Assembly (NCBI GenBank): GCA_913050095.1
Contig: CAJXAV010000005.1
Coordinates: 1 to 57,067 of the forward strand
Source: an uncultured Gammaproteobacteria bacterium
GTDB lineage: Bacteria > Pseudomonadota > Gammaproteobacteria > Poriferisulfidales > GCA-002705445
Length of the DNA stretch: 57,067 bases
Direction of reading: 5' to 3'
Part shown: positions 28,294 to 38,001 of the stretch, one piece after another
Layout of the letters: each line of letters starts with the position of its first letter
Position numbering within the stretch: position 1 is the first letter of the stretch
Made by a program: the position numbers and the translations under genes
The notes under the pieces: model-generated
What the model was told of the DNA's origin: nothing
The model's database searches: none
Seen by the model: only the letters and a program-made list of their open reading frames with translations

Positions 28294-29376
28294 TTATTTT
28301 CGATGTGCAGCTGGGTATGAGCCAAGAAATCTGTATAAGCTAGCTTCTTCTTTTATTGCATCATTTGCTTTTTGTAATGATTTATCTTTAATATGGCCAT
28401 CCAAATCTAAATAAAATATATATTCCCAGTTATTATGTTTTGAAGGCCTTGATTCAATTCTAGTCATGCTTACATTATGTTTTGATAGCGGCTCTAATAA
28501 TCCATATAGAGCGCCAGAGTTATTTTTTGTAGAGACAATAATACTTGTTTTGTCGTTACCTGATGGCTCTGTGTCTCTATCACCTATAACTAAAAATCTT
28601 GTTGAATTATTGAGATTGTCTTCAATATTTTTACTAATGATATTTAATTTATATATCTCAGAGGCAGCTTCACTTGCGATTGCAGCAGTTTTTTCTTCCT
28701 TGGACGCAATTAATGCTGCTTCAGCATTAGATGAAGAATTAATCTTCTCGCACTCAGGCATATTTTTCTCAATCCATTCTTTGCACTGCGAAAAGGACTG
28801 TGGATGCGCATAAAGCTTCTTTATATTATTTAATTTTTCTGACGAAGATAAAATATTGTGATGTATAGATATTTCTATTTCACCAGAAATTTTAAGCGAA
28901 GATTTCATAAACATATCTAGGGTCGATGAAACTATACCTTGAGTTGAATTTTCTACTGGGACAACACCATAATGGGAGTCTCTTTTTTCAACAGAAGAAA
29001 ACACTTCATCTACAGAAACGTGTGGGATTGATAATACAGATTTACCGAAATGATTTTGGGTTGCTTGTTGTGTATATGTGCCCTTAGGTCCAAGATATGA
29101 AACTTTTAAAGGTGCTTCTAATGATAAACATGAAGACATAATCTCTCTATAAAGCTTTACAATATTTTCATTTGACAAAGGACCTTTATTCAGTTCTTTT
29201 ATGCGTCTTAAAACTTTTGCTTCTCGCTCAGGATTATAAAAATTATCTATAGGTTCATTTTTTTCTTTTTCCTTAGATATATTTACTGCTTCCTGAGCTC
29301 TTTGGTTTAAAAGAGATATAATTTCTTCATCTAAAGAATCTATTTTTTTCCTAATTTTTTTTATATCTTCACTCAT
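28294..29376 (-). CDS. pheA: Bifunctional chorismate mutase / prephenate dehydratase
   Basis: P-protein of 360 residues for phenylalanine synthesis. An AroQ-type chorismate mutase domain (1-90, LRKIDSLDEEIISLLNQRA-like) is followed by the prephenate dehydratase domain (about 95-275; YLGPKGTYTQQA, VPVENSTQGIV, TRFLVIG) and an ACT regulatory domain (about 280-360) with the ESRP motif that binds phenylalanine, so feedback inhibition is probably kept. It lies 15 bp downstream of gyrA. The serC and hisC genes usual between gyrA and pheA/tyrA in Pseudomonas are absent. Confidence 0.96.
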   Translation of the reverse strand: MSEDIKKIRKKIDSLDEEIISLLNQRAQEAVNISKEKEKNEPIDNFYNPEREAKVLRRIKELNKGPLSNENIVKLYREIMSSCLSLEAPLKVSYLGPKGTYTQQATQNHFGKSVLSIPHVSVDEVFSSVEKRDSHYGVVPVENSTQGIVSSTLDMFMKSSLKISGEIEISIHHNILSSSEKLNNIKKLYAHPQSFSQCKEWIEKNMPECEKINSSSNAEAALIASKEEKTAAIASEAASEIYKLNIISKNIEDNLNNSTRFLVIGDRDTEPSGNDKTSIIVSTKNNSGALYGLLEPLSKHNVSMTRIESRPSKHNNWEYIFYLDLDGHIKDKSLQKANDAIKEEASLYRFLGSYPAAHRK

Positions 29377-29391
29377 AATAAATTTTTTTTA

Positions 29392-31944
29392 TTACTCAAT
29401 TTTATCTTCTTCAACTTTTTCTATTTGTGATAATTTCTCATTTTTACCCATTTTTTGCAATTTAACTCCTTGCGTATTTCTTCCTAATTGTCTTATATCC
29501 TTAATAAAAGTTCTTACTAAAGTACCATGATCTGTTATCAACATTAAATCATCATTTTCATTAACTTTTAAAGCGCCAACAACTTTTCCATTTCGATCAG
29601 ATGTTTTAACAGCAATATTGCCTTTTCCTGACCTTTTCTGTATTGAAAATTCATTTAATCCAGTTCTTTTTCCATATCCATTTTCTGTTGCAATCAAAAT
29701 ATCATCTGCGTCATCTTGATCACTAGTAATCATGCTTATAACACTATGGTCTTTACCTAAAGTAATACCTTTAACTCCAGCCGCACTTCTTCCAACACAT
29801 GTGACATCAATTTCATTAAATCTAATTGCTTTACCTGCGCTTGAAAATAACATTATTTGCTTTTTACCATTGGTAACACATGCCTCTATTAAACTATCTC
29901 CATCCTTTAAATTTATTGCTATCAAACCAGAAGATCTAGGTCTTGAAAAGTCAGACAATTTTGTCTTTTTTATAATTCCATTACTTGTTGCCATTAAAAC
30001 ATATAGATTTTCATCATAACTACTTATCTTTTCAATAGCCGTGATTTTTTCAAATTGCGCGAGTGAAAGAATATTCACAATTGCTTTTCCTTTTGCAGAC
30101 CTTCCTGATTGGGGAATGTCATAAACTTTAAGCCAATAAACTTTTCCTAGGCTTGAAAAGCATAAAATCGTATCGTGAGAATTTGCTACAAAAAGTTTCT
30201 CAATAAAATCCTCATCTTTAACTTTAGCCGCAATCTTACCCCTCCCGCCTCTTTTTTGGGAACTATAAGAATCTACTGGTTGGGCTTTTACGTAGCCAGC
30301 ATTTGACAATGTGACGACTAAATCTTCTTCTTTAGTTAAATCTTCTTTTGAGAAACTTACAAATTTTTTAAATTGCGTTTTTCTTTCGTCACCATAAACT
30401 TTTTTTATTTCCTTTAGCTCCTCTCTTATTAAATCCATTAAAATTTTATTATCACTTAAAATCAACTGATATTTTTTAATAGAATCTATGAGCTCTTTAT
30501 AATCTAACAATATTTTATCTTGTTCTAGCGCAGTTAGCCTGCTTAATTTCATCTCTAATATTGCTTGCGCCTGATTTTCTGATAACAAATATTTATCTTT
30601 TTGCAATCCTAATCCGTCACTTAAGTCTTCAGGTTTTGTTAAGGAACCTTTTGATGAATCAAGCATTTTTAATATTAGTCCAGCATTCCATTTCTTAGAT
30701 AAAAGCTTTGATTTAGCATCATTAGAATTTTTTGAATTCTTGATTAAATTAATAATTTCATCAATGTTTGAGAGTGCTACAGCTAGACCTTCAAGGATAT
30801 GAGCTTTCTCTCTTGCTTTTCTCAATTCAAATATAGTTCTTCTTGTAACTATTTCTTTTCTATGTTCAATAAAAGCAATTAATATTTCTCTAAGATTTAC
30901 TGTTTTTGGTTTGCCATCGATTAGTGCGACCATATTGATACTAAAAGATGTTCTCATTTGTGTTTGCTGAAATAAATTATTCAAAAGCACTTCTGACATT
31001 TCAGATTTTTTTAATTCAATAACAATTCTCATTCCGTCTTTATCTGACTCGTCTCTTAACTCAGAAATACCTTCGAGTTTTTTATCCCTTACAAGTTCTG
31101 CAATTTTTTCTATCAGGCGAGCTTTATTTACTTGATAAGGTAGTTCTGTAACTATGATTTTTTCTCTAGAATTTTTTTTATCTGTTTCTATATGAGTTTG
31201 TGCCTGCATAATTACCCTGCCCTTTCCATTTTTATAAGCAGATTCAATACCGTTCGTATCGTTTTTTTCTGTAGTAATTATTCCTGCAGTTGGAAAGTCA
31301 GGTCCAGGTATGAATTTCATTAGTTCGTTTATTGACATTTCTGGTTTCTTACTGAGTTCTATCACAGCATCAATAACTTCTGTTAAATTATGTGGAGGAA
31401 TATTTGTTGCCATACCAACAGCAATACCAGATGATCCATTTACAAGTAAATTTGGAACTCTTGTTGGAAGAACTACTGGTTCGATTTCTGTTTCATCATA
31501 ATTTGGTCTGAAGTCTACAGTTTCTTTATCTAAATCAGAAAGAAGCTCATGTGATAATTTTGCCATCCTCACTTCTGTGTATCTCATTGCAGCAGGAGAA
31601 TCTCCATCTATAGACCCAAAATTTCCCTGGCCATCAACAAGAATATATCTCATAGAAAAATCCTGAGCCATTCTTACAATTGTATCGTATGCGGCAGTGT
31701 CGCCATGTGGATGGTATTTACCTATAACGTCACCAACAACTCTTGCTGATTTTTTATAAGGTTTATTTGAATAATTACCCATTGAATCCATTGCGTATAA
31801 AACTCTACGATGAACAGGTTTTAAACCATCTCTTATATCTGGCAAAGCTCTGCCAATAATTACGCTCATCGCATAATCTAAATACGCTTCTTTTGTTTCT
31901 TTTTCTATAGGAACTGGTTTAAGTTCTTTTGCAAAATCTACCAT
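29392..31944 (-). CDS. gyrA: DNA gyrase subunit A
   Basis: Breakage-reunion subunit of the supercoiling topoisomerase, 850 residues. Catalytic Tyr122 is in [10 protein letters not shown]. The quinolone-resistance-determining region keeps E. coli numbering exactly: HGDTAAYD with Thr83 where E. coli has Ser83, and Asp87 unchanged. Thr83 is natural in some gammaproteobacteria, so resistance cannot be inferred. The C-terminal pinwheel carries the GyrA box QKRGGRGK near 565. The tail is short and lacks the long acidic end of the E. coli protein but ends EKVEEDKIE. Confidence 0.98.
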   Translation of the reverse strand: MVDFAKELKPVPIEKETKEAYLDYAMSVIIGRALPDIRDGLKPVHRRVLYAMDSMGNYSNKPYKKSARVVGDVIGKYHPHGDTAAYDTIVRMAQDFSMRYILVDGQGNFGSIDGDSPAAMRYTEVRMAKLSHELLSDLDKETVDFRPNYDETEIEPVVLPTRVPNLLVNGSSGIAVGMATNIPPHNLTEVIDAVIELSKKPEMSINELMKFIPGPDFPTAGIITTEKNDTNGIESAYKNGKGRVIMQAQTHIETDKKNSREKIIVTELPYQVNKARLIEKIAELVRDKKLEGISELRDESDKDGMRIVIELKKSEMSEVLLNNLFQQTQMRTSFSINMVALIDGKPKTVNLREILIAFIEHRKEIVTRRTIFELRKAREKAHILEGLAVALSNIDEIINLIKNSKNSNDAKSKLLSKKWNAGLILKMLDSSKGSLTKPEDLSDGLGLQKDKYLLSENQAQAILEMKLSRLTALEQDKILLDYKELIDSIKKYQLILSDNKILMDLIREELKEIKKVYGDERKTQFKKFVSFSKEDLTKEEDLVVTLSNAGYVKAQPVDSYSSQKRGGRGKIAAKVKDEDFIEKLFVANSHDTILCFSSLGKVYWLKVYDIPQSGRSAKGKAIVNILSLAQFEKITAIEKISSYDENLYVLMATSNGIIKKTKLSDFSRPRSSGLIAINLKDGDSLIEACVTNGKKQIMLFSSAGKAIRFNEIDVTCVGRSAAGVKGITLGKDHSVISMITSDQDDADDILIATENGYGKRTGLNEFSIQKRSGKGNIAVKTSDRNGKVVGALKVNENDDLMLITDHGTLVRTFIKDIRQLGRNTQGVKLQKMGKNEKLSQIEKVEEDKIE

Positions 31945-31980
31945 TTTGACTCTATAAATTAACTAATTGGAATGAGTTAT

Positions 31981-31989
31981 ATTCTAGCA
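31981..31989 (-). promoter_or_regulatory. Candidate extended -10 promoter for gyrA
   Basis: On the minus strand TGCTAGAAT forms an extended -10 (TGN then a TATAAT-like hexamer), 37 bp before the gyrA start. The -35 region is weak, as tolerated by extended -10 promoters. It drives gyrA and probably the pheA-tyrA-aroA genes after it. Confidence 0.35.
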
Positions 31990-32086
31990 TGACAAGGCTT
32001 TTTTCACTAGATTAACAGTAAAAAAATGGTTAAAAATAGACGCTCATATTAATGATAATATCGAATATTTATTATAGTATTAACAG

Positions 32087-32785
32087 ATGAATATAGACAA
32101 TAAAGAAGTACAAAAATTTAATGATATTTCTTATAGCTGGTGGGATCCAGAAGGCCCATTTAAACCCCTTCATATGCTTAATCCGGTAAGGACTAATTTT
32201 ATTAAAAAAAGAGTAAATATTCAAAACAAATCAATTATAGACGTAGGTTGTGGTGGTGGACTGCTATGCGAAAATTTATCAACAGATAATAACATAGTCA
32301 AAGGCATTGATATGTCAAAAGATGCAATAGAAATAGCAAAAGCACATCAAACTATAAAAAATTTGAATATAGATTATCAAAATACTAGCCTTGAAGAACT
32401 AATAAAAGAAACAAACAAAAAATATGACGTCCTAACCTGCTTAGAGCTTGTTGAACATGTGCCAAATCCGGAGAAGCTAATTAGTGATTGCGTAAAAATA
32501 ACTAAAAAAAATTCAGATTTATTTTTTTCAACTCTTAACAGGAATTTAACCTCATATTTGATATCTATTATAGGAGCGGAATATATATTAAATATCTTAC
32601 CAAAAGGAACTCATGACTATAAATCATTTATTAAGCCTTCCGAATTTTGTGAAATTTTAAGAAAACATTCTTTGGAGGTAATAAGTATTAAAGGTATTAG
32701 TTTAAATATATTTAGTAAAAAGTTTTTTGAGTCTAGTAATCCAAATATTAACTATATTTTGCATTGTAGAAAAATAAATGATTAA
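32087..32785 (+). CDS. ubiG: Ubiquinone biosynthesis O-methyltransferase
   Basis: SAM-dependent enzyme that makes both O-methylations in ubiquinone synthesis. The 232-residue protein begins with the UbiG hallmark FNDISYSWWDPEGPFKPLHMLNPVR, then motif I DVGCGGGLLCE near 50, CLELVEHVPNP near 123 and KGTHDYKSFIKPSE near 175. It indicates that the organism respires with ubiquinone. Its end overlaps the following HAD phosphatase gene by 8 bp. It is divergent from gyrA. Confidence 0.96.
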   Translation: MNIDNKEVQKFNDISYSWWDPEGPFKPLHMLNPVRTNFIKKRVNIQNKSIIDVGCGGGLLCENLSTDNNIVKGIDMSKDAIEIAKAHQTIKNLNIDYQNTSLEELIKETNKKYDVLTCLELVEHVPNPEKLISDCVKITKKNSDLFFSTLNRNLTSYLISIIGAEYILNILPKGTHDYKSFIKPSEFCEILRKHSLEVISIKGISLNIFSKKFFESSNPNINYILHCRKIND

Positions 32786-33437
32786 AAATAAAATAGATGC
32801 AATGCTTTTTGATTTTGACGGTACTCTTGCAGATACATCCCAAGATATGGTTAATTGTTTGAATATATTATTAAAAAAAAAATCACAAGTTTCCGCTAAC
32901 ATAACAGAAGCAAAAAATTTTATTTCAAAAGGTGCTGGTGGCCTTATCGATTTTTCTATGCCAAACCTTGATAAAGAAGAAAGAAATATTTATATAAAAG
33001 AATATTTAAAAATATATGAAAATAATTTTTTCGTTAAAACACACTTGTTTCATGGTGTCACTGATATTATTGAGTTACTCGTATCAAAAAACTATAAATG
33101 GGGAATAGTTACGAACAAACCTGGTTTTCTTGTTAACCCCATAATTAAAAAATTAGATTTTAAATATCCTCCAGATTGTGTAGTCGCTGGTGACACATTA
33201 AGTGTTAAAAAACCAAATCCTGAGCCCTTATTGCATGCTTCTAAGATGATCTCCTGTAGTCCTTCAGCATGTGTGTATATTGGTGATGATATGCGTGATA
33301 TTGAAGCTGCTAAGGCAGCAAATATGTTTTCCATTGCAGCTTCATATGGATTTATAAAAAATAAAAATACTATAAAAGAATGGGGAAGTGATCTTATAAT
33401 CAATTCCCCATTGGATTTAAAAAAACTTATTCTTTAA
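32778..33437 (+). CDS. HAD phosphatase: MupP (MurNAc-6-phosphate phosphatase) or phosphoglycolate phosphatase
   Basis: HAD subfamily IA phosphatase of 219 residues with motif I LFDFDGTLADTSQD, motif II WGIVTNKPG, the Lys motif VKKPNPEP and motif IV YIGDDMRDIEAAKAA. By sequence it is annotated as phosphoglycolate phosphatase (Gph-like). In Pseudomonas the gene directly after ubiG, near gyrA, is mupP, which dephosphorylates MurNAc-6-phosphate in cell-wall recycling, so context favours MupP. Sequence motifs cannot separate the two. It ends 1 bp from the convergent pntB gene. Confidence 0.88.
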   Translation: MIKNKIDAMLFDFDGTLADTSQDMVNCLNILLKKKSQVSANITEAKNFISKGAGGLIDFSMPNLDKEERNIYIKEYLKIYENNFFVKTHLFHGVTDIIELLVSKNYKWGIVTNKPGFLVNPIIKKLDFKYPPDCVVAGDTLSVKKPNPEPLLHASKMISCSPSACVYIGDDMRDIEAAKAANMFSIAASYGFIKNKNTIKEWGSDLIINSPLDLKKLIL

Positions 33438-33438
33438 T

Positions 33439-34857
33439 CTAAGATAAATTTAACGCTTGAACGATTTCTTCTGTTGTTTTCTTTGCGTCACCCAATAACA
33501 TCATTGTTTTGTCTCTGAAAAATAAGTCATTATCAACACCAGCATAGCCAGATGCCATTGATCTTTTCAAGAACAAAGTAGTAGCTGCTTTCTCAACATC
33601 TAGAATCGGCATGCCGTATATTGGGCTTTGAGGATCTGTTTTTGCTAATGGATTTGTTACATCATTCGCGCCTATAACAAAGGCTACATCAGCAGTTGCA
33701 AATTCATGATTAATTTCTTCAAGCTCAAAAACTTCATCATATGGAACATTTGCTTCAGCCAATAAAACATTCATGTGACCAGGCATTCTTCCTGCAACAG
33801 GGTGAATAGCGTACCTAACTTCAACTCCTTTTTCTTTAAGAATATCACACATTTCTCTTAATGCGTGTTGTGCTTGCGAAACAGCCATACCATAACCCGG
33901 AACAATAATTACCTTTTGAGCATTGCCCATGATAAATGACGCATCATCTGCACTTCCTTGCTTAACATTACCTTTTGGTTGCGCTGCAGCTGAAGCCACA
34001 TCATCACTATCGCCACCAAAACCACCTAATAAGACACTTACTATTGATCTATTCATGCCTTTACACATGATATAACTAAGAATAGCACCAGAAGAACCTA
34101 CTAGAGCACCTGTGATAATTAAAGCAGTATTTTGCAATGTAAAACCAATACCGCATGCTGCCCAACCAGAATAAGAGTTTAACATTGAAACTACAACTGG
34201 CATGTCAGCTCCACCGATTGGTAGAACAACCAAGAAACCTATAAAGAATGATAACCCTACAATTGCCCAAAAATATTGTTCAGTAGTTGCATTCATTGGA
34301 TCAACTGCTGTCATATATATTAAACCTAAAATACCTAAAAATATTATAAGATTGATTAAATGCTGACCCTTAAATACTAATGGATTTCCACTAACTAAAC
34401 CTTGGAGTTTTGCAAACGCAATAACTGATCCAGAAAATGTTATAGCTCCAATTGCTAAACCTAAACTCATTTCTATCATACTGCCAGTACTTATTATTCC
34501 GCCTTCAAAAAATGCAGCAGGATTTTTATATGCACCAATAGCAACAAAGACAGCTGCTAAACCAACTAAGCTATGAAATGCAGCTACTAATTGTGGAAGT
34601 GCTGTCATGCTAATTTTTCTAGCAAGTACGGATCCGAAAAGACCACCTATTGCAACTGCTATAATTATATTCGTGTAACTTGATAAATCTAAGCCAGATC
34701 CTGCTCCATAAAGAGTAGTTGCTACAGCTATTGTCATTCCAAGCATTCCATAAGTATTTCCTTTTCTAGCTGATACAGGAGAGGAGAGACCTTTTAATGC
34801 TAGGATAAAAAGTACACCAGAAAGAAGATATGCAAAACCAATTATTGTTGTATTCAT
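33439..34857 (-). CDS. pntB: NAD(P) transhydrogenase beta subunit
   Basis: Membrane and NADP-binding subunit of the proton-translocating transhydrogenase, 472 residues. Eight or nine membrane helices occupy about 1-270; a soluble NADP(H)-binding domain (about 300-472) has VIIVPGYGMAVSQAQHAL, VRYAIHPVAGRMPGHMNVLLAEA and VIGANDVTNPLA. The enzyme couples proton inflow to NADPH production. It is the last gene of pntAA-pntAB-pntB, 14 bp after pntAB. Confidence 0.97.
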   Translation of the reverse strand: MNTTIIGFAYLLSGVLFILALKGLSSPVSARKGNTYGMLGMTIAVATTLYGAGSGLDLSSYTNIIIAVAIGGLFGSVLARKISMTALPQLVAAFHSLVGLAAVFVAIGAYKNPAAFFEGGIISTGSMIEMSLGLAIGAITFSGSVIAFAKLQGLVSGNPLVFKGQHLINLIIFLGILGLIYMTAVDPMNATTEQYFWAIVGLSFFIGFLVVLPIGGADMPVVVSMLNSYSGWAACGIGFTLQNTALIITGALVGSSGAILSYIMCKGMNRSIVSVLLGGFGGDSDDVASAAAQPKGNVKQGSADDASFIMGNAQKVIIVPGYGMAVSQAQHALREMCDILKEKGVEVRYAIHPVAGRMPGHMNVLLAEANVPYDEVFELEEINHEFATADVAFVIGANDVTNPLAKTDPQSPIYGMPILDVEKAATTLFLKRSMASGYAGVDNDLFFRDKTMMLLGDAKKTTEEIVQALNLS

Positions 34858-34871
34858 TTATATTTACCTAT

Positions 34872-35156
34872 TTATTTTTTCTTTTTAAACATTGCTAACA
34901 TTCTTTGTGCAACCATAAAACCGCCAAAAATATTTACGGATGCTAAAAGAACAGCGATTAATCCCATTGTGCTAGATAAATCAATAATACCTTTACTAGC
35001 TACTGCGGCAATAAGGCCTCCAACGATGATTACTGATGATATTGCATTTGTTACAGCTAATAGAGGCGAATGCAATGCAGGAGTAACACCCCATACAACA
35101 TAAAATCCTACAAAAACTGATAATACAAAAATTGAAAACAAACTTAAAAAATCCAT
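34872..35156 (-). CDS. pntAB: NAD(P) transhydrogenase alpha-2 subunit (membrane part)
   Basis: Small membrane protein of 94 residues with three hydrophobic helices, equivalent to the C-terminal membrane domain of E. coli PntA. It starts where pntAA ends (shared base at 35156). Typical segments are GFYVVWGVTPALHSPLLAVTNAISS and VNIFGGFMVAQRMLAMFK. The separate alpha-2 subunit gives the three-polypeptide layout known from Rhodospirillum; E. coli has one fused PntA. Confidence 0.95.
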   Translation of the reverse strand: MDFLSLFSIFVLSVFVGFYVVWGVTPALHSPLLAVTNAISSVIIVGGLIAAVASKGIIDLSSTMGLIAVLLASVNIFGGFMVAQRMLAMFKKKK

Positions 35157-36307
35157 TATGAAACTCCTTTAACGATTTCACTTACGATACTGCCATCTTT
35201 AGTAACTAAAGTATTTTTTACTGTCTCATCTTCCCAATCAAGCTCTAATTTTTTTGTTTCACTATTTACATGCGGGGAAAGAAAGTTGAGTAAATTTTTT
35301 GCAAACAAAGTACTTGCGTCTTTTGGTAACTCACCAGGTAAATTATCAAATCCAACAATCTTCACTCCGTCAGCATTAAAAATTTCGTTTCTCTTGGTCA
35401 ACTCGCAGTTACCGCCCATTTCTGCAGCCAAATCAACTACAACTGATCCTGTTCTCATTGAGCTTACCATCTCAGCTGTTACTAATTTTGGAGCGGGTCT
35501 TCCAGGTATTAAAGCAGTTGTAATTACAATATCTTGGTCTTTGATGTGCTTTTTAATAACTTCTTGTTCTTTTTTCTTATATTCTTCAGTCATTTCTTTA
35601 GCATAACCACCAGATGTTTCTGCTTCTTTCATAGCCTCTTCATCTACAATAAGAAATTTTCCGCCTAAACTCTCAACCTGCTCTTTTGTTGCTGCTCTTA
35701 CATCATAAGCTGTAACAATCGCCCCCATTCTTTTTGCGGTTGCAATTGCTTGTAATCCTGCGACACCAACACCCATTATAAAAACTTTTGCTGGAGCTAC
35801 AGTTCCTGCAGCTGTCATCATCATTGGAAATGCGCTATTAAAACTACTTGCTCCTTTAATTACCGCCTGATAACCAGATAAATTTGACTGTGATGATAAT
35901 ACATCCATAGACTGTGCTCTTGTAATTCTTGGCATTAAATCCATTGCAAAAGTTGTTAATGAAGCTTTTGCATATTCTTCGGAATCTTTCTTTGAAACTA
36001 AAGCAGACATATGAGAAAGCACCATAGCATCTTTTTTACACATTGCGATTTCATTTATTTCATCATTTGATGTCATTAAACGCTGTATTTTAAATACTAT
36101 ATCTGCATCACTTAGTGTGGATTTTGTATCAGAAGCAATATTAGCTCCTGAATCTTTAAATATTTCGTCTGTAAAACCAGAATTAATTCCTGCTCCGCTT
36201 TCTACTGTTACATCAAAGCCCATTGCAGTAAATTTTTTAACTACTTCTGGAGAAGCCGCAACTCTTGTCTCTCCAGCCCTGTTTTCTTTTGGAATTGAAA
36301 TTTTCAT
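35156..36307 (-). CDS. pntAA: NAD(P) transhydrogenase alpha-1 subunit (NAD-binding part)
   Basis: Soluble NAD(H)-binding domain dI, 383 residues, related to alanine dehydrogenase. Segments: IPKENRAGETRVAASPE at the N-terminus, VFKIQR, the Rossmann loop GVGVAGLQAIATAKRMGA near 180 and the YDVRAAT strand after it, and ALIPGRPAPKLV near 270. It is first in the pnt operon; its promoter should lie in the 131-bp gap after scpB. It works with PntAB and PntB to make NADPH for biosynthesis and stress defence. Confidence 0.97.
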   Translation of the reverse strand: MKISIPKENRAGETRVAASPEVVKKFTAMGFDVTVESGAGINSGFTDEIFKDSGANIASDTKSTLSDADIVFKIQRLMTSNDEINEIAMCKKDAMVLSHMSALVSKKDSEEYAKASLTTFAMDLMPRITRAQSMDVLSSQSNLSGYQAVIKGASSFNSAFPMMMTAAGTVAPAKVFIMGVGVAGLQAIATAKRMGAIVTAYDVRAATKEQVESLGGKFLIVDEEAMKEAETSGGYAKEMTEEYKKKEQEVIKKHIKDQDIVITTALIPGRPAPKLVTAEMVSSMRTGSVVVDLAAEMGGNCELTKRNEIFNADGVKIVGFDNLPGELPKDASTLFAKNLLNFLSPHVNSETKKLELDWEDETVKNTLVTKDGSIVSEIVKGVS

Positions 36308-36382
36308 GTTATTACCGTTTGTTTTTAATAATTATTTGAACTGATGGTACGACAATATATTCTAATATTCAGGAATACTCAA

Positions 36383-36403
36383 GAAAAAATACCCAAAATG
36401 GGC
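36383..36403 (-). terminator. Possible intrinsic terminator after scpA-scpB
   Basis: On the minus strand GCCCA-TTT-TGGGT (five pairs, one G-T) is followed directly by ATTTTTTC, about 35 bp after the scpB stop and before pntAA. The stem is short, so termination strength is doubtful. Confidence 0.4.
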
Positions 36404-36438
36404 TATAAAATTAGTAAATTTTACAAAAACCTTTCTTT

Positions 36439-37074
36439 TTAATGGATATTTTCCTGATTATATTCTTCTATTTTATCAGTTTCAGCGTTTGTGCTTTTCT
36501 CATCAATTTCAGTTGTTTCTAATAATCCAAGCTGGCGCTTTTCTTGCTCTGTAAGCTCTATTATATCATCTAATTTTGGTAATTGACTTAAAGAAACCAA
36601 GTTATGAGAGTTAAGAAACTCTTTTGTTGTTCCAAAAATTGCTGGCTTACCAGGTACATCTTTGTACCCCAAAATTTTTATCCATTCTCTTTCTAGAAGT
36701 GTTTTTATTATATTACTGCTAACGCTTACTCCTCTTACAGACTCAATTTCTGTTCTAGTAATCGGCTGTTTGTATATTATTAACGCCAATGTTTCCATTA
36801 AGGCTCTAGAGTATTTCTGGGGCTTTTCTGGATAGAACTTAGAAACCCACTCATTACAATCTTCTGACACTTGGAATCTAAATCCTGTTGATACCTTTTT
36901 TAGCATAACCCCGCTATTAATATACTTATCTTGAATTTCATTAATTGACTCTTCAATAATTTTAATAGAAATATTTTCCTCTTCAAAAAAATTTCTAATT
37001 TCTTTTAATGAAATTGGAGAAGAAGATGAAAACAACAGAGCTTCAATAATTTTTTTTATTTCATTTTTTTCCAA
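36439..37074 (-). CDS. scpB: Segregation and condensation protein B
   Basis: Winged-helix subunit of the SMC-ScpAB condensin. It has 211 residues. Characteristic are IIEALLFSSSSPISLKEI at the N-terminus, YSRALMETLALIIYKQPITRTEIESVRGVSVSSNI in the middle and GRP-like VPGKPAIFGTTKEFLNSHNL near 160. The C-terminus is a loosely conserved acidic tail. It follows scpA with a gap of 26 bp. The presence of ScpAB implies an SMC-type condensin and not MukBEF. Confidence 0.95.
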   Translation of the reverse strand: MEKNEIKKIIEALLFSSSSPISLKEIRNFFEEENISIKIIEESINEIQDKYINSGVMLKKVSTGFRFQVSEDCNEWVSKFYPEKPQKYSRALMETLALIIYKQPITRTEIESVRGVSVSSNIIKTLLEREWIKILGYKDVPGKPAIFGTTKEFLNSHNLVSLSQLPKLDDIIELTEQEKRQLGLLETTEIDEKSTNAETDKIEEYNQENIH

Positions 37075-37100
37075 AATATCACCTCAAACTTATTTTTTAA

Positions 37101-37913
37101 TTATTTAAGTTTTACAAAAATCGTTGAATTATTATTTGCTTGCACACAATCAATTAATGCAAGCTTAATTAATTCTAAAATCGCAAGAAAAGAAACTATT
37201 AATCCTGATTTTCCTTCTTTAGCATCCAACAATATCTTAAAGTCAATATAATCATCATTATCAAGTACATTTAAAATTTTTGTCATTTTTTCTCTAACTG
37301 ATAAAAATTCTTTCTTTACATCATGAGGGGTTAAAAATTTTGTTTGCTCCATTAATTTATGAAAAACAATTACAAGTTTTTCTAGATCAATTTGCTGATA
37401 TATTTCTTCTTTTTTTACGGTTTCGTATTGAATTTTTTCTATCAAATAAAAATCTCTATCAACTCTTGGTATAGCTTCTATATTATGACTAGCTTTTTTA
37501 TATCTTTCGTACTCCTGAAGCCTTCTTATTAATTCAGCTCTTGGATCATCTTCCTCATCTCCATTTTCATCGATTACTGGTAATAATAATTTTGATTTTA
37601 TTTCTGCTAAAGTCGCAGCCATAAGCATGTATTCTGCAGCTAATTCAAGTTTCAGCTCATGCATGAGATCAATATACTGAATATATTGCTCTGTTATCTT
37701 AGCTATTGGCAACTCGAGAATATCAAGGTTTTGACTCTTTATTAAGTACAGAAGAAGATCTAAAGGCCCCTCAAATGACTCAAGGACGACTTCTAATGCA
37801 TCCGGTGGCAGATACAAATCCTTTGGTATGTTTAAATATGGCTCTCCTTTTACATAAGCTAGAGGGATATTGATTTTTTCTAAATCTTTTGGCTCCTCAG
37901 TTTTAATCACCAT
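37101..37913 (-). CDS. scpA: Segregation and condensation protein A
   Basis: Kleisin subunit that bridges SMC heads, 270 residues. The family segment SFEGPLDLLLYLIKSQNLDILELPIAKITEQYI starts near residue 47 (N-terminal SMC-neck-binding helix), LAAEYMLMAATLAEIKSKLLLP follows near 90, and the C-terminal winged helix includes VSFLAILELIKLALIDCVQ. A leader of about 40 residues precedes the first motif, seen also in gammaproteobacterial homologues. It is the first gene of scpA-scpB and is divergent from ispZ. Confidence 0.95.
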   Translation of the reverse strand: MVIKTEEPKDLEKINIPLAYVKGEPYLNIPKDLYLPPDALEVVLESFEGPLDLLLYLIKSQNLDILELPIAKITEQYIQYIDLMHELKLELAAEYMLMAATLAEIKSKLLLPVIDENGDEEDDPRAELIRRLQEYERYKKASHNIEAIPRVDRDFYLIEKIQYETVKKEEIYQQIDLEKLVIVFHKLMEQTKFLTPHDVKKEFLSVREKMTKILNVLDNDDYIDFKILLDAKEGKSGLIVSFLAILELIKLALIDCVQANNNSTIFVKLK

Positions 37914-38001
37914 ATATCCAGAATGTATTAATTGTAGTTAATATATTATATCATCATATAGTGTGAACTTAACACTTTTCTAATTTATTTGAGGTCTTAT
38001 T

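Noticed and set aside
28293..28325. Longer tyrA start inside pheA
   Set aside because: It would add 11 residues not resembling the family and overlap pheA by 32 bp; the ATG at 28292 fits the tight spacing.
29392..31944. Thr83 in GyrA as a quinolone-resistance mutation
   Set aside because: Thr at this position is natural in several gammaproteobacteria; without a sensitive reference nothing can be inferred.
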